From Paraherbaspirillum soli (GTDB taxonomy: Bacteria; Pseudomonadota; Gammaproteobacteria; Burkholderiales; Burkholderiaceae_D), in the NCBI RefSeq assembly GCF_042654985.1, contig NZ_JBHSMT010000008.1:124001-188000 (forward strand): 64,000 bases of DNA, in the 5' to 3' direction. A model generated the notes under the pieces. The model saw nothing but the letters and a program-made list of their open reading frames with translations. It ran no database searches and was not told where the DNA came from. The first letter of the stretch is position 1, and every line of letters starts with the position of its first letter. Below, piece after piece: positions 44,139-53,551 of this stretch. Position numbers and translations under genes: made by a program.

Positions 44139-44794
44139 TTTTGTCCTTTCTGTTTAGCTGGATCAGCGGCCTTACGTTGTGCGGCCACTTCGTCCTTGTC
44201 CAGATATCGAAAGGTCTTGGCAATCGCATCCAGGGTGAGTGCACCGTCCTTGCCGGTTGCAACGTTCATATTATTCAGCGTAACAATCCGCGGCAGGTTG
44301 GCGATGTCGCTGGCAAACGAGCCGACATCATGATAATTGCCGGTCACCTTGATGTTGATCGGCAGTTCGGCGTAGTAGTCCTTCACCAGCACTTGGCCTG
44401 GCTTGAACAACTCAAACTGCAAACCGCGTCCCAAACCAGCCTGGTTGATGTCGGACAGCAGCGCATCCATTTCCGCCTTGCTAGGCAATTGCTTTTCAAG
44501 CGTGGCAACGTATTCGCCCACTTGCTTCTTTTGCTTTTGCAGAGCTTCCAGGTTGATGGCCTGCTGAATCTTGCCTTTGTACTCTTCCTTCAGCTGGGCC
44601 TCTTTCTGCTCACCGCTATTGAGTTCATCCTGCTGATCGCTCCAGTAGAAGTACCAGCCCACTAGCAACGCCAGCAAAAACACGCCAACCCCACACAAAG
44701 CGCGAGGCACAATGGGCCATTGACCAGGATGGCGGCCATTTAGTCCATTAAACTGGGCACCGATCGAGGCGCCCATACTGTTCAAATCGGTCAT
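44135..44794 (-). CDS. pilO: type IV pilus assembly protein PilO
   Basis: A 219-residue bitopic membrane protein: cytoplasmic N-terminus, membrane helix at about 30-50 (GVGVFLLALLVGWYFYW), a coiled coil (about 55-105) and a ferredoxin-like periplasmic domain. It pairs with PilN to form the alignment complex. It lies 15 bases behind pilN. Confidence 0.94.
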   Translation of the reverse strand: MTDLNSMGASIGAQFNGLNGRHPGQWPIVPRALCGVGVFLLALLVGWYFYWSDQQDELNSGEQKEAQLKEEYKGKIQQAINLEALQKQKKQVGEYVATLEKQLPSKAEMDALLSDINQAGLGRGLQFELFKPGQVLVKDYYAELPINIKVTGNYHDVGSFASDIANLPRIVTLNNMNVATGKDGALTLDAIAKTFRYLDKDEVAAQRKAADPAKQKGQK

Positions 44795-44809
44795 CGAGCA
44801 TCTTTCATA

Positions 44810-45445
44810 TCAAGGTTGCTTCTTTGCGGCTGCCGCACCTGCAGCGGCGCCATCGGCGCTTTTTGGCGTTGCTCCCGGCTCATTGTCGGATGGTCGCTTG
44901 ATGCCGACATTGACAGTGAACTCGAACACCCGCTTGGCATCTCTGCCGGCGCCGATATTGGCCACCCGGATTTCAATCAGATCGGGACGTTCCAGCCAGG
45001 CGGAGTTATTACTCAAATTGCGCAACAGCTCCGAGACCCGTTCATTCGATTGAGCGTAACCGTTCAAAGCGACGCGCTGCCCCTCTTGCTTGAAGGATCG
45101 CAGGTAAATGCCTTCCGGCGTTTGCTTGACCAGCTCATCCATCAGATACACAGGCTGATTACGATCGCTTTGCAAATCCTCGACCGCCTGTTGGCGCGCC
45201 TTCAATGCAGCGATTTCTTGCTTCAGCGACGCGACTTCCTGAATCTCTGCATCAAGTCGTGTGTTTTCTGCTTTGATAAAGCGATTACGTTCGTTTTGGT
45301 TGGCAATACTGTTGGCGAAAAATGCCCCCACCAGCAGCACCACTATCAGCCCGATGATCGCCGATAGCAGCAGCATGGCGAAAAAAGCGCTCCGGCGTTG
45401 TTTGCGGCTGGCCTCGCGATGAGGCAGCAGATTAATCTTGATCAT
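44810..45445 (-). CDS. pilN: type IV pilus assembly protein PilN
   Basis: A 211-residue bitopic membrane protein. The conserved N-terminal MIKINLLPHREA binds PilM; the membrane helix is at about 22-46 and a coiled coil follows. The C-terminal 20 residues are alanine-rich (AAAGAAAAKKQ). Its ATG overlaps the pilM stop. Confidence 0.94.
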   Translation of the reverse strand: MIKINLLPHREASRKQRRSAFFAMLLLSAIIGLIVVLLVGAFFANSIANQNERNRFIKAENTRLDAEIQEVASLKQEIAALKARQQAVEDLQSDRNQPVYLMDELVKQTPEGIYLRSFKQEGQRVALNGYAQSNERVSELLRNLSNNSAWLERPDLIEIRVANIGAGRDAKRVFEFTVNVGIKRPSDNEPGATPKSADGAAAGAAAAKKQP

Positions 45446-46530
45446 CAGCCGAACCTCCGCATGGCCAAACCACAGGCAACCAGATAAGACGGCGCCTCAA
45501 TTCGCAATTGCTTCTCGCGCACGTTGGAGCCAAGTTGCATGCCCGTGAAAGGGCTGACGACCGAGGTCGAGATCTTGGTCCGACCGGCCACCACTTCCAC
45601 CAAGCCGGGGATAGTGGCGCAACCGCCTGCCAGGAACAATTGATCAACCCGCGTGTAAGGGGTCGAAGTAAAGAAGAATTGAATCGCCCGTGTCACTTCC
45701 AACGCTGCACTTTCCAAAAATGGATTGAGAATCTCTTGTTGATAGCCTTCAGGCAAATCGCCGCTGCGCTTTTTGGTTTCAGCTTCGTCGTAAGACAAGC
45801 CGTAGGCGCGCACAATGTCCTGCGTCAGTTGGTTGCCGCCAAATGGCTGCTCGCGCTCATAAATAAGCTGGCCGTCCAACAATGCCGACACATGCGTGGT
45901 CTGGGTGCCGATTTGAAACAAACCGACGATCTGACCCTGTCCGGCTTTCGGCAACTGGTCGATGATGCGATTGATGGCAGCACGCGCCGCGTAGGACTCG
46001 ATGTCCATCACGACCGGCTTCAGGCCTGCAGCCTCGGCCACCGCCACGCGATCTTCGACCTTCTCCTTGCGGGTCGCGGCCAGCAGCACTTCGACATCCT
46101 CTGGCGAGTGCTGCGCCGGTCCGATGACGTCAAAGTCGAGGCTGACCTCATCCAGCGCAAACGGAATGTACTGGCTGGCTTCGGATTCGACCTGCATTTC
46201 CAGCTCATCCTCGGACATCCCGTTCGGCAGGATGATTTTTTTGGTAATCACCGACGCCGGCGGCATGCCCAAAGCGACCAGCTTGGTACCGGAACCGCTT
46301 TTTTTCCAAAGCCGCCGCACCACTTCCGTGACTTGTTCGATATTTTCAATATTGCCATCCACCACCGCACCGCGTGGCAGGGGCTCAGAAGCATAACGAT
46401 CAAGACGGAATTGATCCTTGCCTGACTCGGACAGTTCGACCAGCCTGACGCCCGACGTACTAATGTCAATGCCCACCAGCGGTGGGTTCTTTTTACCGAT
46501 TAGCGATCCAAGATCTAATGCCAAGAGCAT
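45445..46530 (-). CDS. pilM: type IV pilus assembly protein PilM
   Basis: A 361-residue cytoplasmic actin-like ATPase-fold protein (VGIDISTSGVRLVELS as phosphate loop; FLAGGCATIPGL near the C-terminus). It recruits PilN and couples the envelope complex to the motor. It is the first gene of pilMNOPQ, divergent from mrcA. Confidence 0.95.
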   Translation of the reverse strand: MLLALDLGSLIGKKNPPLVGIDISTSGVRLVELSESGKDQFRLDRYASEPLPRGAVVDGNIENIEQVTEVVRRLWKKSGSGTKLVALGMPPASVITKKIILPNGMSEDELEMQVESEASQYIPFALDEVSLDFDVIGPAQHSPEDVEVLLAATRKEKVEDRVAVAEAAGLKPVVMDIESYAARAAINRIIDQLPKAGQGQIVGLFQIGTQTTHVSALLDGQLIYEREQPFGGNQLTQDIVRAYGLSYDEAETKKRSGDLPEGYQQEILNPFLESAALEVTRAIQFFFTSTPYTRVDQLFLAGGCATIPGLVEVVAGRTKISTSVVSPFTGMQLGSNVREKQLRIEAPSYLVACGLAMRRFG

Positions 46531-46608
46531 TTCTCCCGTGTGTTTAATATTTGGGGAACATACTGCCTACTAAGCGGTCGCATCTGCAGTAAACCGATTC
46601 GAAGTTAG

Positions 46609-46632
46609 AAAAACCCTGTAACAACCAGGGTT
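46609..46632 (-). terminator. terminator-like hairpin upstream of pilM
   Basis: AACCCTG (46612-46618) pairs with CAGGGTT (46626-46632) and is followed on the minus strand by TTTTTC. It lies 80 bases before the pilM start, inside its presumed leader. It could be an attenuator for the pilus operon or the end of a short separate minus-strand RNA. Confidence 0.4.
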
Positions 46633-46839
46633 CACAGCAATGTTAAATTTAGTTATGCGAAATCGTAACAATAAGAGCGCATGGCTGTAAAGAAATTTTC
46701 CCATAGGCAATTGCTTAAATATCATTGAACTTTGCTACATGCCAACACTATTCATGGTAATTGGCTCCCGACAGACAAATTCCGTCTGAATTTCGCAACG
46801 GATTTCTGACGCAAGTAGAACTACATGATGCACAGCAAG

Positions 46840-46868
46840 TTTTGAGCCATGCCCTGTACCGCTATAAT
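46840..46868 (+). promoter_or_regulatory. sigma-70 promoter of mrcA
   Basis: A perfect -10 box TATAAT (46863-46868) stands 17 bases behind TTTTGA (46840-46845); TTGAGC at 15-base spacing is the alternative -35. Transcription should start near 46875, which rules out the in-frame ATG at 46849 as the mrcA start. Confidence 0.65.
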
Positions 46869-46902
46869 GCGAGGCATTCTTACTCCACTTACAACGCCAC
46901 GC

Positions 46903-49269
46903 ATGACGCCCCCAGAATCTGCCAGCGACACCCAAACTCCCACCCCACGTCGCCGCATGCCGTTGTTGTTGCGGCTGGTATTCGGCTTGTTTGGCATTGT
47001 TCTCAGCCTGATAATTATCGGCGTGCTAACAATCTTCTTCATGCTGTCGATGGCCTATCCCAATCTGCCGGAACTGGATTCGCTGACCGACTATCGGCCC
47101 AAAATCCCGCTCCGTATCTTTTCTGCCGACGGCGTCCTGATCGGCGAGTTCGGCGAAGAGCGACGCAGCCTGGTGCGTATCAACGAGATTCCCGATGTCA
47201 TGAAGAAGGCCGTGCTGGCGATTGAGGATGATCGCTTTTATCAACACGGCGGCGTCGACTACCAAGGTATCGTGCGCGCAACATTGAACAATCTGAGCGG
47301 CGGCGGCGGCGGCGCCAGCACAATTACGCAACAAGTCGCCCGTAATTTTTTCCTTACCAGCAACGAACCGACCTTTCTGCAAAAAGCCTCGCGCAAGTTC
47401 CTGTATGAAATCCCGCTGGCCTGGAAAATCGAGCGCAATCTGACCAAGGACCAGATTCTGGAGGTCTATATGAACCAGATTTATCTGGGACAGCGCTCCT
47501 ACGGCTTCGCCTCCGCCGCACAAGTCTATTTTGGCAAGAAGCTGCAAGACATCACCACTGCCGAGGCGGCGATGCTGGCCGGCTTGCCAAAAGCGCCATC
47601 GGCCAATAATCCCGTGGTCAACCCGAAACGCGCTACGGCGCGCCAGCAATATATTCTGTTGCGGATGTTGCAATTGCACTACATCACGCCGGCACAATAC
47701 GAACAAGCCAAAAACGAACAGCTCCACATCAAGAGCGGCACCAGCGAATTCGGCATCCATGCAGAATTCGTAGCCGAGATGGCGCGTCAGCTGGTATACG
47801 ACCAGTTCAAGGAAACCACTTACACCCGCGGCCTCAACGTCTTCACCACCATCACCAAGGCCGATCAGGATGCGGCCTATATCGCGCTGCGTCGCGGCAT
47901 CATGGACTATGAGAAGCGACGCGGTTATCGCGGCCCCGAGGGCTATATGGAAATCCCAGACGGCTCTAAAGAAGAAGCCGAAAACGCGATGGAAGTGGAA
48001 CTGGCCGAACATCCCGACAGCGATGAAATCGTCGCCGCGGTGGTGCTGGAGGCAAGCCCCAAGCTGGTGCGCGCGTTACTGTCGTCGGGACAGGAAATCA
48101 ATATTTCAGGAGCCGGCCTGAGCATCGCCACCAACCTGCTGAGCGACAAAGCGCCGCCGCAACGCAAAGTGAAACGCGGCGCCATCATCCGCGTCATGCT
48201 GGAAGGAAAAAACTGGACCATCACCCAGATGCCATCCGTGGAATCGGCATTTGTCGCCGCCAACACCAAAGACGGCGCGATCCGCGCTCTGATTGGCGGC
48301 TTCGACTTCAATCGCAATAAGTTCAACCATGTCACCCAGGCCTGGCGCCAACCGGGGTCGTCGTTCAAACCGTTCATTTATTCCGCCTCGCTGGAAAAAG
48401 GCTTGTCGCCTGCCACCGTCATCAACGATGCACCCATCAGCTACGGCGGCGGCCAGACCGGCGGCCAGGTTTGGGAGCCGAAGAACTACGGCAACAAATA
48501 TGAAGGCCCGATGAGCATGCGCCGTGCGCTGACCAAATCCAAGAATATGGTGTCAGTCCGCATCCTGGACAAAATCGGCGCCAAGTACGGACAGGAATAC
48601 GTCACCCGCTTCGGCTTCGACGCCGACAAAAATCCGCCTTATCTGACGCTGGCGCTGGGCGCCGGCGCGGTGACGCCGCTGCAGATGGTGGGCGCCTATT
48701 CGGTATTTGCCAACGGCGGCTATAAAATCAGCCCCTATATCATCAGCAAAATTACCGATGCCAACGGCAACGTGGTGTCGCAGGTCAACCCGGAAACAGC
48801 GGGCGATGAAGGCAACCGCGTGATCGACCCGCGCAATGCTTATTTGATGGATAGCATGATGCGCGATGTGGTGCGCTACGGCACCGCAGCCAAGGCGATG
48901 TCGCTCAACCGCACCGACCTGGCCGGCAAGACCGGCACCACCAACGACTCGATGGATGCCTGGTTCGCCGGATATCAACCGTCGTTGGCAGCGGTAGCCT
49001 GGATCGGTTACGACCAGCCGAAAAGCCTGGGCGACCGTGAAACCGGCGGCGGCCTGGCACTGCCGGTCTGGATGAGTTTCATGCAGCAGGCATTGAAAGG
49101 CGTACCGATGGAAGATCGCACGGTGCCGGATGGCCTGATCCAGGCAGGGGCCGAATATTATTATGCCGAATATCCGCCGGGAGCCGGCACGCAAAGTCTC
49201 GGCGTCGGCACCGCTCCGCGTTCGGATGAAGAAAAAGCACAGGATGAGGTCAAGAACGAATTGTTCTGA
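46903..49269 (+). CDS. mrcA: penicillin-binding protein 1A
   Basis: A 788-residue class A PBP. A cytoplasmic tail and membrane anchor (about 20-50) are followed by a glycosyltransferase domain (catalytic Glu108 in AIEDDRFYQHGG; STITQQVARN) and a transpeptidase domain with SSFKPF (about 485), SKNMVS and KTGTTND (about 674). It polymerises and crosslinks peptidoglycan. The start at 46903 is preferred over 46849 because the promoter -10 box overlaps the latter region. No strong ribosome binding site is seen. Divergence from pilMNOPQ is the usual arrangement in proteobacteria. Confidence 0.94.
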   Translation: MTPPESASDTQTPTPRRRMPLLLRLVFGLFGIVLSLIIIGVLTIFFMLSMAYPNLPELDSLTDYRPKIPLRIFSADGVLIGEFGEERRSLVRINEIPDVMKKAVLAIEDDRFYQHGGVDYQGIVRATLNNLSGGGGGASTITQQVARNFFLTSNEPTFLQKASRKFLYEIPLAWKIERNLTKDQILEVYMNQIYLGQRSYGFASAAQVYFGKKLQDITTAEAAMLAGLPKAPSANNPVVNPKRATARQQYILLRMLQLHYITPAQYEQAKNEQLHIKSGTSEFGIHAEFVAEMARQLVYDQFKETTYTRGLNVFTTITKADQDAAYIALRRGIMDYEKRRGYRGPEGYMEIPDGSKEEAENAMEVELAEHPDSDEIVAAVVLEASPKLVRALLSSGQEINISGAGLSIATNLLSDKAPPQRKVKRGAIIRVMLEGKNWTITQMPSVESAFVAANTKDGAIRALIGGFDFNRNKFNHVTQAWRQPGSSFKPFIYSASLEKGLSPATVINDAPISYGGGQTGGQVWEPKNYGNKYEGPMSMRRALTKSKNMVSVRILDKIGAKYGQEYVTRFGFDADKNPPYLTLALGAGAVTPLQMVGAYSVFANGGYKISPYIISKITDANGNVVSQVNPETAGDEGNRVIDPRNAYLMDSMMRDVVRYGTAAKAMSLNRTDLAGKTGTTNDSMDAWFAGYQPSLAAVAWIGYDQPKSLGDRETGGGLALPVWMSFMQQALKGVPMEDRTVPDGLIQAGAEYYYAEYPPGAGTQSLGVGTAPRSDEEKAQDEVKNELF

Positions 49270-49278
49270 TCGCTTGAC

Positions 49279-49315
49279 GCTGCGTGCCGTGCCAGCCACC
49301 CCGCACGCACGCAGC
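49279..49315. terminator. hairpin between convergent mrcA and DUF2827 genes
   Basis: GCTGCGTGC (49279-49287) pairs with GCACGCAGC (49307-49315). No T-run on either side; probably a weak or Rho-assisted end signal for two convergent genes. Confidence 0.35.
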
Positions 49316-49320
49316 GCATC

Positions 49321-50466
49321 CTACTTCGCGTACAGACTCAGCAACTGGCGCGTATAAATTTCAATATTTTCCGGCAAGCTCACATCCAGCGAGCGCAGCA
49401 AGGTCTGCGCATGGCGCCGGTAATCCTCCAATTGCGCATCGTGCGTGGCAAAGGCGCGCAGCACGGCCTGGCCAGCGGCATGGCAATCGAACTCCGGATA
49501 GTAATAGCCGTAATCCTTGATGAACTCCGAGTTGTGGATCAGCGGGTAGCCGCCGTACAGCGCCTCGTAGTACAGGTAGTTTTGACCGTTTTCCCAGTGA
49601 TGCGAAATAATGCAGTCGCCGTAATTGGCCATGAATTCGTACACCGCGAAACGTCCCTCGAAAGAAGCCAGACCGTGCTTGACCACGTCCAGCGTGCGGG
49701 CGAAGTGCGAAAACTTCAGATGCTCTTTCAGGTGCAACGTATTGCAGACCCGCAGATACTCCAGGAAAGCCGGTTGCGCGCGGTAGGCTTCTTCGCAAGC
49801 CAGCATCGGAATCAGCGAAGTTTTGACCATGCAGACATTGGGCTCGAAAGCGCAAACCCGCCAGCGCGGCTTGCCCGGCTGATAGCCGTAACTGAGATGG
49901 CCGGGCAGCGTGGCGATGCCCTTTTCAAAAAACAGCGGCGTCCACAAATGCGGAACAATATGCACCGGCGCCCGCGCAGTCAGGGCGAAATAATCTTTGC
50001 AGCTGCGCTCGTATTCCGGCAGCGTCCACACCGCGTCATAGGGCTTGTTGCTGCATAAGCCGCCATGCGGTTTGTTGAACATGGCGCGCTCGATGTCGAT
50101 CACGTAGTCGTTGCCGACCCGCATCCAGGCGTAGCGCCCGCCGCGCTCGCGGAATTGCCGCACCCAGTCTTCATTGAGCTGGGCACTCATCTCCACCACC
50201 ACATCCAGCGTGTTCAGCGCCTCGTCGAGTCCTATCATGTCGATGCCGAGATCGCTCAGCAGCATGGCGTCGCTGACCTGCTGTGTCTCGCCGTCGAGCA
50301 CCAGCACCGCGCGCTCCACCGCCGGCGATTGGTTGAACAGTTGCACCAGGAAGGCACAGTTCTGAAAGATGCCGTTTTCCCAGATCGACTGCGGCCCTTT
50401 GCGCACATGCAGGGTCACGCCGACCCGCAGTTTGCGTTGCGGTAAAGCGCTATTCAAAGTGCTCAT
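49321..50466 (-). CDS. DUF2827 family protein, copy 1 (glycosyltransferase-like)
   Basis: A 381-residue protein without signal peptide or membrane helix. Features shared by all three neighbours: an N-terminal strand then WENGIFQN (29-36), the segment FEPNVCMVK (207-215) followed by Pro220, and near the end SHHWENGQNYLYY plus GGYPLIHNS (about 288-313). The two-domain layout with an E-P-N / K segment and a late acidic-aromatic G-G-x-P-L motif recalls GT-B glycosyltransferases, but the family is uncharacterised and this is inference. It overlaps copy 2 by four bases (ATGA), so the two are coupled. Confidence 0.8.
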   Translation of the reverse strand: MSTLNSALPQRKLRVGVTLHVRKGPQSIWENGIFQNCAFLVQLFNQSPAVERAVLVLDGETQQVSDAMLLSDLGIDMIGLDEALNTLDVVVEMSAQLNEDWVRQFRERGGRYAWMRVGNDYVIDIERAMFNKPHGGLCSNKPYDAVWTLPEYERSCKDYFALTARAPVHIVPHLWTPLFFEKGIATLPGHLSYGYQPGKPRWRVCAFEPNVCMVKTSLIPMLACEEAYRAQPAFLEYLRVCNTLHLKEHLKFSHFARTLDVVKHGLASFEGRFAVYEFMANYGDCIISHHWENGQNYLYYEALYGGYPLIHNSEFIKDYGYYYPEFDCHAAGQAVLRAFATHDAQLEDYRRHAQTLLRSLDVSLPENIEIYTRQLLSLYAK

Positions 50467-51620
50467 GCCTGCCCCTCTACGGTGTGTTGCAGCCGTTTCA
50501 CGAATGCTTCCACATTGGCGGGGTGGGTCGGACTGAGATCACCCAAAAACGCCGCGCCGGCGCGTTTGTAGTCGTCCCAGAAATCCGGCTCTTTATGCCA
50601 AGCGTCGAGCAGTGCGCGACCGCCGGCGCTGGCCTCGAAATCAGGATAATGAATGCCGACGCCGGCCGCCTTCAAATAGTCCGAATTGTGGATCAGCGGA
50701 TAGCCGCCGTAGAGCGCGTCGTAATACAAATAATTCATCTCGCATTCCCATTGATGCGATACCACCGCATCCATTTTGTGCACCGCCATGCATTCTACAA
50801 ACGCCACGCGCGGTTCATAAGTGGCCTTGCTTTGCTGGGTCAGGTCGAGATTGATGGCGAACCGGTTGAAGGTCGGATGTTCCTTCATCTGCAGCGTGTT
50901 CATGACCATCATCGTGCTCACCGATTGCGGCTCCAGACGGAAGGCTTGCTCGCATACCAGCATCGGAATAAAACAGCTTTTGACGACCGAGATATTCGGC
51001 TCGAAAATCGCGGTGCGCCAACCGCGCCGATTTTCACCGGCATTCGGCTTGGCGTTCGGCTGATAACCGAAACGATGGCCGTCTTGTTCGACCTGGTCGA
51101 TCTGCCTTTGAATAAACAGCGGCGACCAGATATGCGGCATGGCGCAGACCGGCACCCGCGACACCGTGCGCAATAGCGGACCGCTGGCTTTCATGTGATG
51201 CGGCAAGGTCCATATTTCATGCCACGGCGTGCCGTTGAAAATCTGGCCGCTAGGGCCATCGAACATCGGGCTCTCGGCGTTATCGGCATAGGTGTGGCCG
51301 ACGAAGAAAGTGATGATCTTGACGCCCAGTGCTCGCACATGGAGCAGCCACTCCAGCGGCAGTTGCGCCCCCATCTCGATCACCACATCCAGCTCGTGCG
51401 TCACGTCCTGCGGCTTGACCAGCGGCGCGTCGAGACCATCGAATCCCATCTCGACAGGTATGTGATCCAGATTGCCGCCGTTCAGCAAAAACACGCGTCC
51501 GACCTGAGGGCTGCTCTGCAACAGCAGCACCAGAAAAGCCAGATTTTGATTGATGCCGTTGGACCAGAGCTGCGCGCCCTGGACCGCAAATACTGAAATT
51601 CCTACATTGATTTTTTTCAT
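50463..51620 (-). CDS. DUF2827 family protein, copy 2 (glycosyltransferase-like)
   Basis: A 385-residue paralogue: WSNGINQN near the N-terminus, FEPNISVVK followed by IPML in the middle, SHQWECEMNYLYYDALYGGY then PLIHNS near the end. It lies 42 bases downstream of copy 3 and overlaps copy 1. Similarity to copies 1 and 3 is confined mostly to these blocks, so the three genes are old duplicates rather than recent copies and probably differ in substrate. Confidence 0.8.
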   Translation of the reverse strand: MKKINVGISVFAVQGAQLWSNGINQNLAFLVLLLQSSPQVGRVFLLNGGNLDHIPVEMGFDGLDAPLVKPQDVTHELDVVIEMGAQLPLEWLLHVRALGVKIITFFVGHTYADNAESPMFDGPSGQIFNGTPWHEIWTLPHHMKASGPLLRTVSRVPVCAMPHIWSPLFIQRQIDQVEQDGHRFGYQPNAKPNAGENRRGWRTAIFEPNISVVKSCFIPMLVCEQAFRLEPQSVSTMMVMNTLQMKEHPTFNRFAINLDLTQQSKATYEPRVAFVECMAVHKMDAVVSHQWECEMNYLYYDALYGGYPLIHNSDYLKAAGVGIHYPDFEASAGGRALLDAWHKEPDFWDDYKRAGAAFLGDLSPTHPANVEAFVKRLQHTVEGQA

Positions 51621-51662
51621 GGAGGGCGACGTATTAAAAACCGTTTTGGAAATGACTGTTCA

Positions 51663-52811
51663 TCACGCAATCGTCTGCCGCATCAGCGTCGTCAGCAAGC
51701 GCTCATACTCCGCGCTGACCTCGGGGCAGCCTGGCAAATAACGTCCCAGCACCTGGCGCTGGCGAGTCAGGTAATCCTGCCAGACGGCATCGTGATTGGC
51801 CAATGCATCGAGCAGTCTGCGGCTGCCGGCCTGCACATCATTGCCATCGTAGTAGTAGCCAAGATCGCTGCACATATAGGCGTTATGGATCAGCGGATAA
51901 CCTTGCCAGCAAACGTCGAAATAAAAATAATTCAACGCGTTTTCGATCTGGTGAGAAATCACCACGTCGGTCATCTGGTTAAGAAACTGCGGCGTATCGA
52001 AGCGGCCAAGAAAAACCGCCTTGTGCTGACGCACGATATCCAGCTGATTCATGACGGCGATGAATTCCTTGCTCTCGCGCGCCAGCCGCTCGGCATTGGT
52101 GACCTGCAAGATGGCGATGTCTTGCGGCTGCCGGCGGAACGCTTCTTCCGCGATGAAAGCCGGATACATGCAAAACTTCACAATATCGTGATTGGGCTCC
52201 ATCACGGTCAGGCGCCTGGGGCCGCTGCGTGGGCGATATTCGCCGTGATGCTCGAAGCCGCGGCTGCGCTCGTCGACGAATACCGGGTCCCAGACAAACG
52301 GCACGACCTGGGCCGGACGCCGGCGCAAGGTTTCAAAGTAGGACTGGCTGTTGGTAGCCACCTGCGGCACCATCCAGATGGCGTCGTAACGCTGGTTGAC
52401 GAACAAGTCGTAACCCCACATCGGCCGATTGAACAGCACCGACTGCATCACATGCACGTACTCAAACCCGCAGCAATACGAAACCAGCCGCGTCCCTTGC
52501 TGCTTCAGATAGTCGGTCTGATTGGCGTCGATCTGGCCACCCAGTTCGATCATGATATCCAGGTCGTCTTTGGCCTGCTCGAACGTCACGGTCGGCCAGC
52601 GCGTTTGATCCCACGGCAAAGCGGCGGTGATGGCAACTGCGGTGGTATTGACCAGGCGTACCGACTGCACGCTCGGACACTGCTTGAGCGCCTCGGCCAG
52701 ATACACCGCGTTCTGCTTGATGCCGTTATTCCATAAGGATTCGTTTTCCTGATGCAAACCAATCGTGATGCCTATGCGTAATGAGCCTGTGGCGCCTGTG
52801 GATGCGTTCAT
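51663..52811 (-). CDS. DUF2827 family protein, copy 3 (glycosyltransferase-like)
   Basis: A 382-residue paralogue, first in transcription order. Shared blocks: LWNNGIKQN, MEPNHDIVK and SHQIENALNYFYFDVCWQGY then PLIHNA. It is the most divergent (MEPN for FEPN, WQGYP for YGGYP). The start at 52811 (MNASTGATG) is chosen because the length then matches the two siblings; no clear ribosome binding site is seen, and the frame remains open 39 codons upstream. Confidence 0.78.
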   Translation of the reverse strand: MNASTGATGSLRIGITIGLHQENESLWNNGIKQNAVYLAEALKQCPSVQSVRLVNTTAVAITAALPWDQTRWPTVTFEQAKDDLDIMIELGGQIDANQTDYLKQQGTRLVSYCCGFEYVHVMQSVLFNRPMWGYDLFVNQRYDAIWMVPQVATNSQSYFETLRRRPAQVVPFVWDPVFVDERSRGFEHHGEYRPRSGPRRLTVMEPNHDIVKFCMYPAFIAEEAFRRQPQDIAILQVTNAERLARESKEFIAVMNQLDIVRQHKAVFLGRFDTPQFLNQMTDVVISHQIENALNYFYFDVCWQGYPLIHNAYMCSDLGYYYDGNDVQAGSRRLLDALANHDAVWQDYLTRQRQVLGRYLPGCPEVSAEYERLLTTLMRQTIA

Positions 52812-52855
52812 ATTTTTGTTGTAAACGTGCGGTGGAATGAGTGCGGATAAAGACG

Positions 52856-53437
52856 TTAGCGCGTCAGCGCGGGCGATTGCGTCTGTTCTGTCCAGCCGTA
52901 CTGCACGTAGCGGCGAATGATCAGACAACCTGGAGGCGAATCGACCAGCGACACCGAGCCGCCTGGCTCAGCCGCCGACACATACACGGTAAAAGTCGGC
53001 AGCAAGGCACTGGCGCGATACCCTTTCAGCTCCGTTTCGGCGATGCTCTTGCAAGAGTAAGGCGCAATCGAGATGCGTTCTGCGGCAATCGAGCAGGCGC
53101 CATTTTCCTGCGGCACCGCGGTGATCGAAACCGCTGCGGAGGCTCCGGCATATTCGACCCCGGTCAGCGAGAAAAACGGCCCGCGATCCGGATGCGCCCG
53201 ATCCCAGTCGACCAGCACATCGTGCGCGCGCGTACCGTTGATCGCCAATCCCGACAAGCGCGTGATGGCGGGCTGGCACTGTTTGACGCCGACGCTGCGC
53301 GCAGCCTCGGCCAGCAAGTTCAACGGAGCGGCAGGGGCGGCGCGCGCCGCTGTTGCGGGACGCGTTTGCGCATGCAGTGCAGCGCTTGTCAGCATCAGGA
53401 AAATCGCGGCACCGGCCGCCATTCGGGGGATTGTCAT
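52856..53437 (-). CDS. secreted protein of unknown function
   Basis: A 193-residue protein with a signal peptide (MTIPRMAAGAAIFLMLTSAA, cleavage after LHAQ) and an alanine-rich linker, then a domain with five cysteines (KQCQ, GACS, YSCK, PGCL pattern) suited to disulfide bonds in the periplasm. The start at 53437 is preferred because it gives a normal signal peptide; an in-frame ATG 18 codons upstream is possible. It lies 44 bases upstream of the DUF2827 genes on the same strand and may be in their operon. No family recognised. Confidence 0.65.
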   Translation of the reverse strand: MTIPRMAAGAAIFLMLTSAALHAQTRPATAARAAPAAPLNLLAEAARSVGVKQCQPAITRLSGLAINGTRAHDVLVDWDRAHPDRGPFFSLTGVEYAGASAAVSITAVPQENGACSIAAERISIAPYSCKSIAETELKGYRASALLPTFTVYVSAAEPGGSVSLVDSPPGCLIIRRYVQYGWTEQTQSPALTR

Positions 53438-53551
53438 TTGATCTTTTTGGATAAGCGCTGCAACCGTCGACTCTTGGTCGGCCGGCCGCATCAGAATGTC
53501 AGAACGGCATTATATTGCGCGTATCTTGGCGGCAACGAAATATGTCATCGC

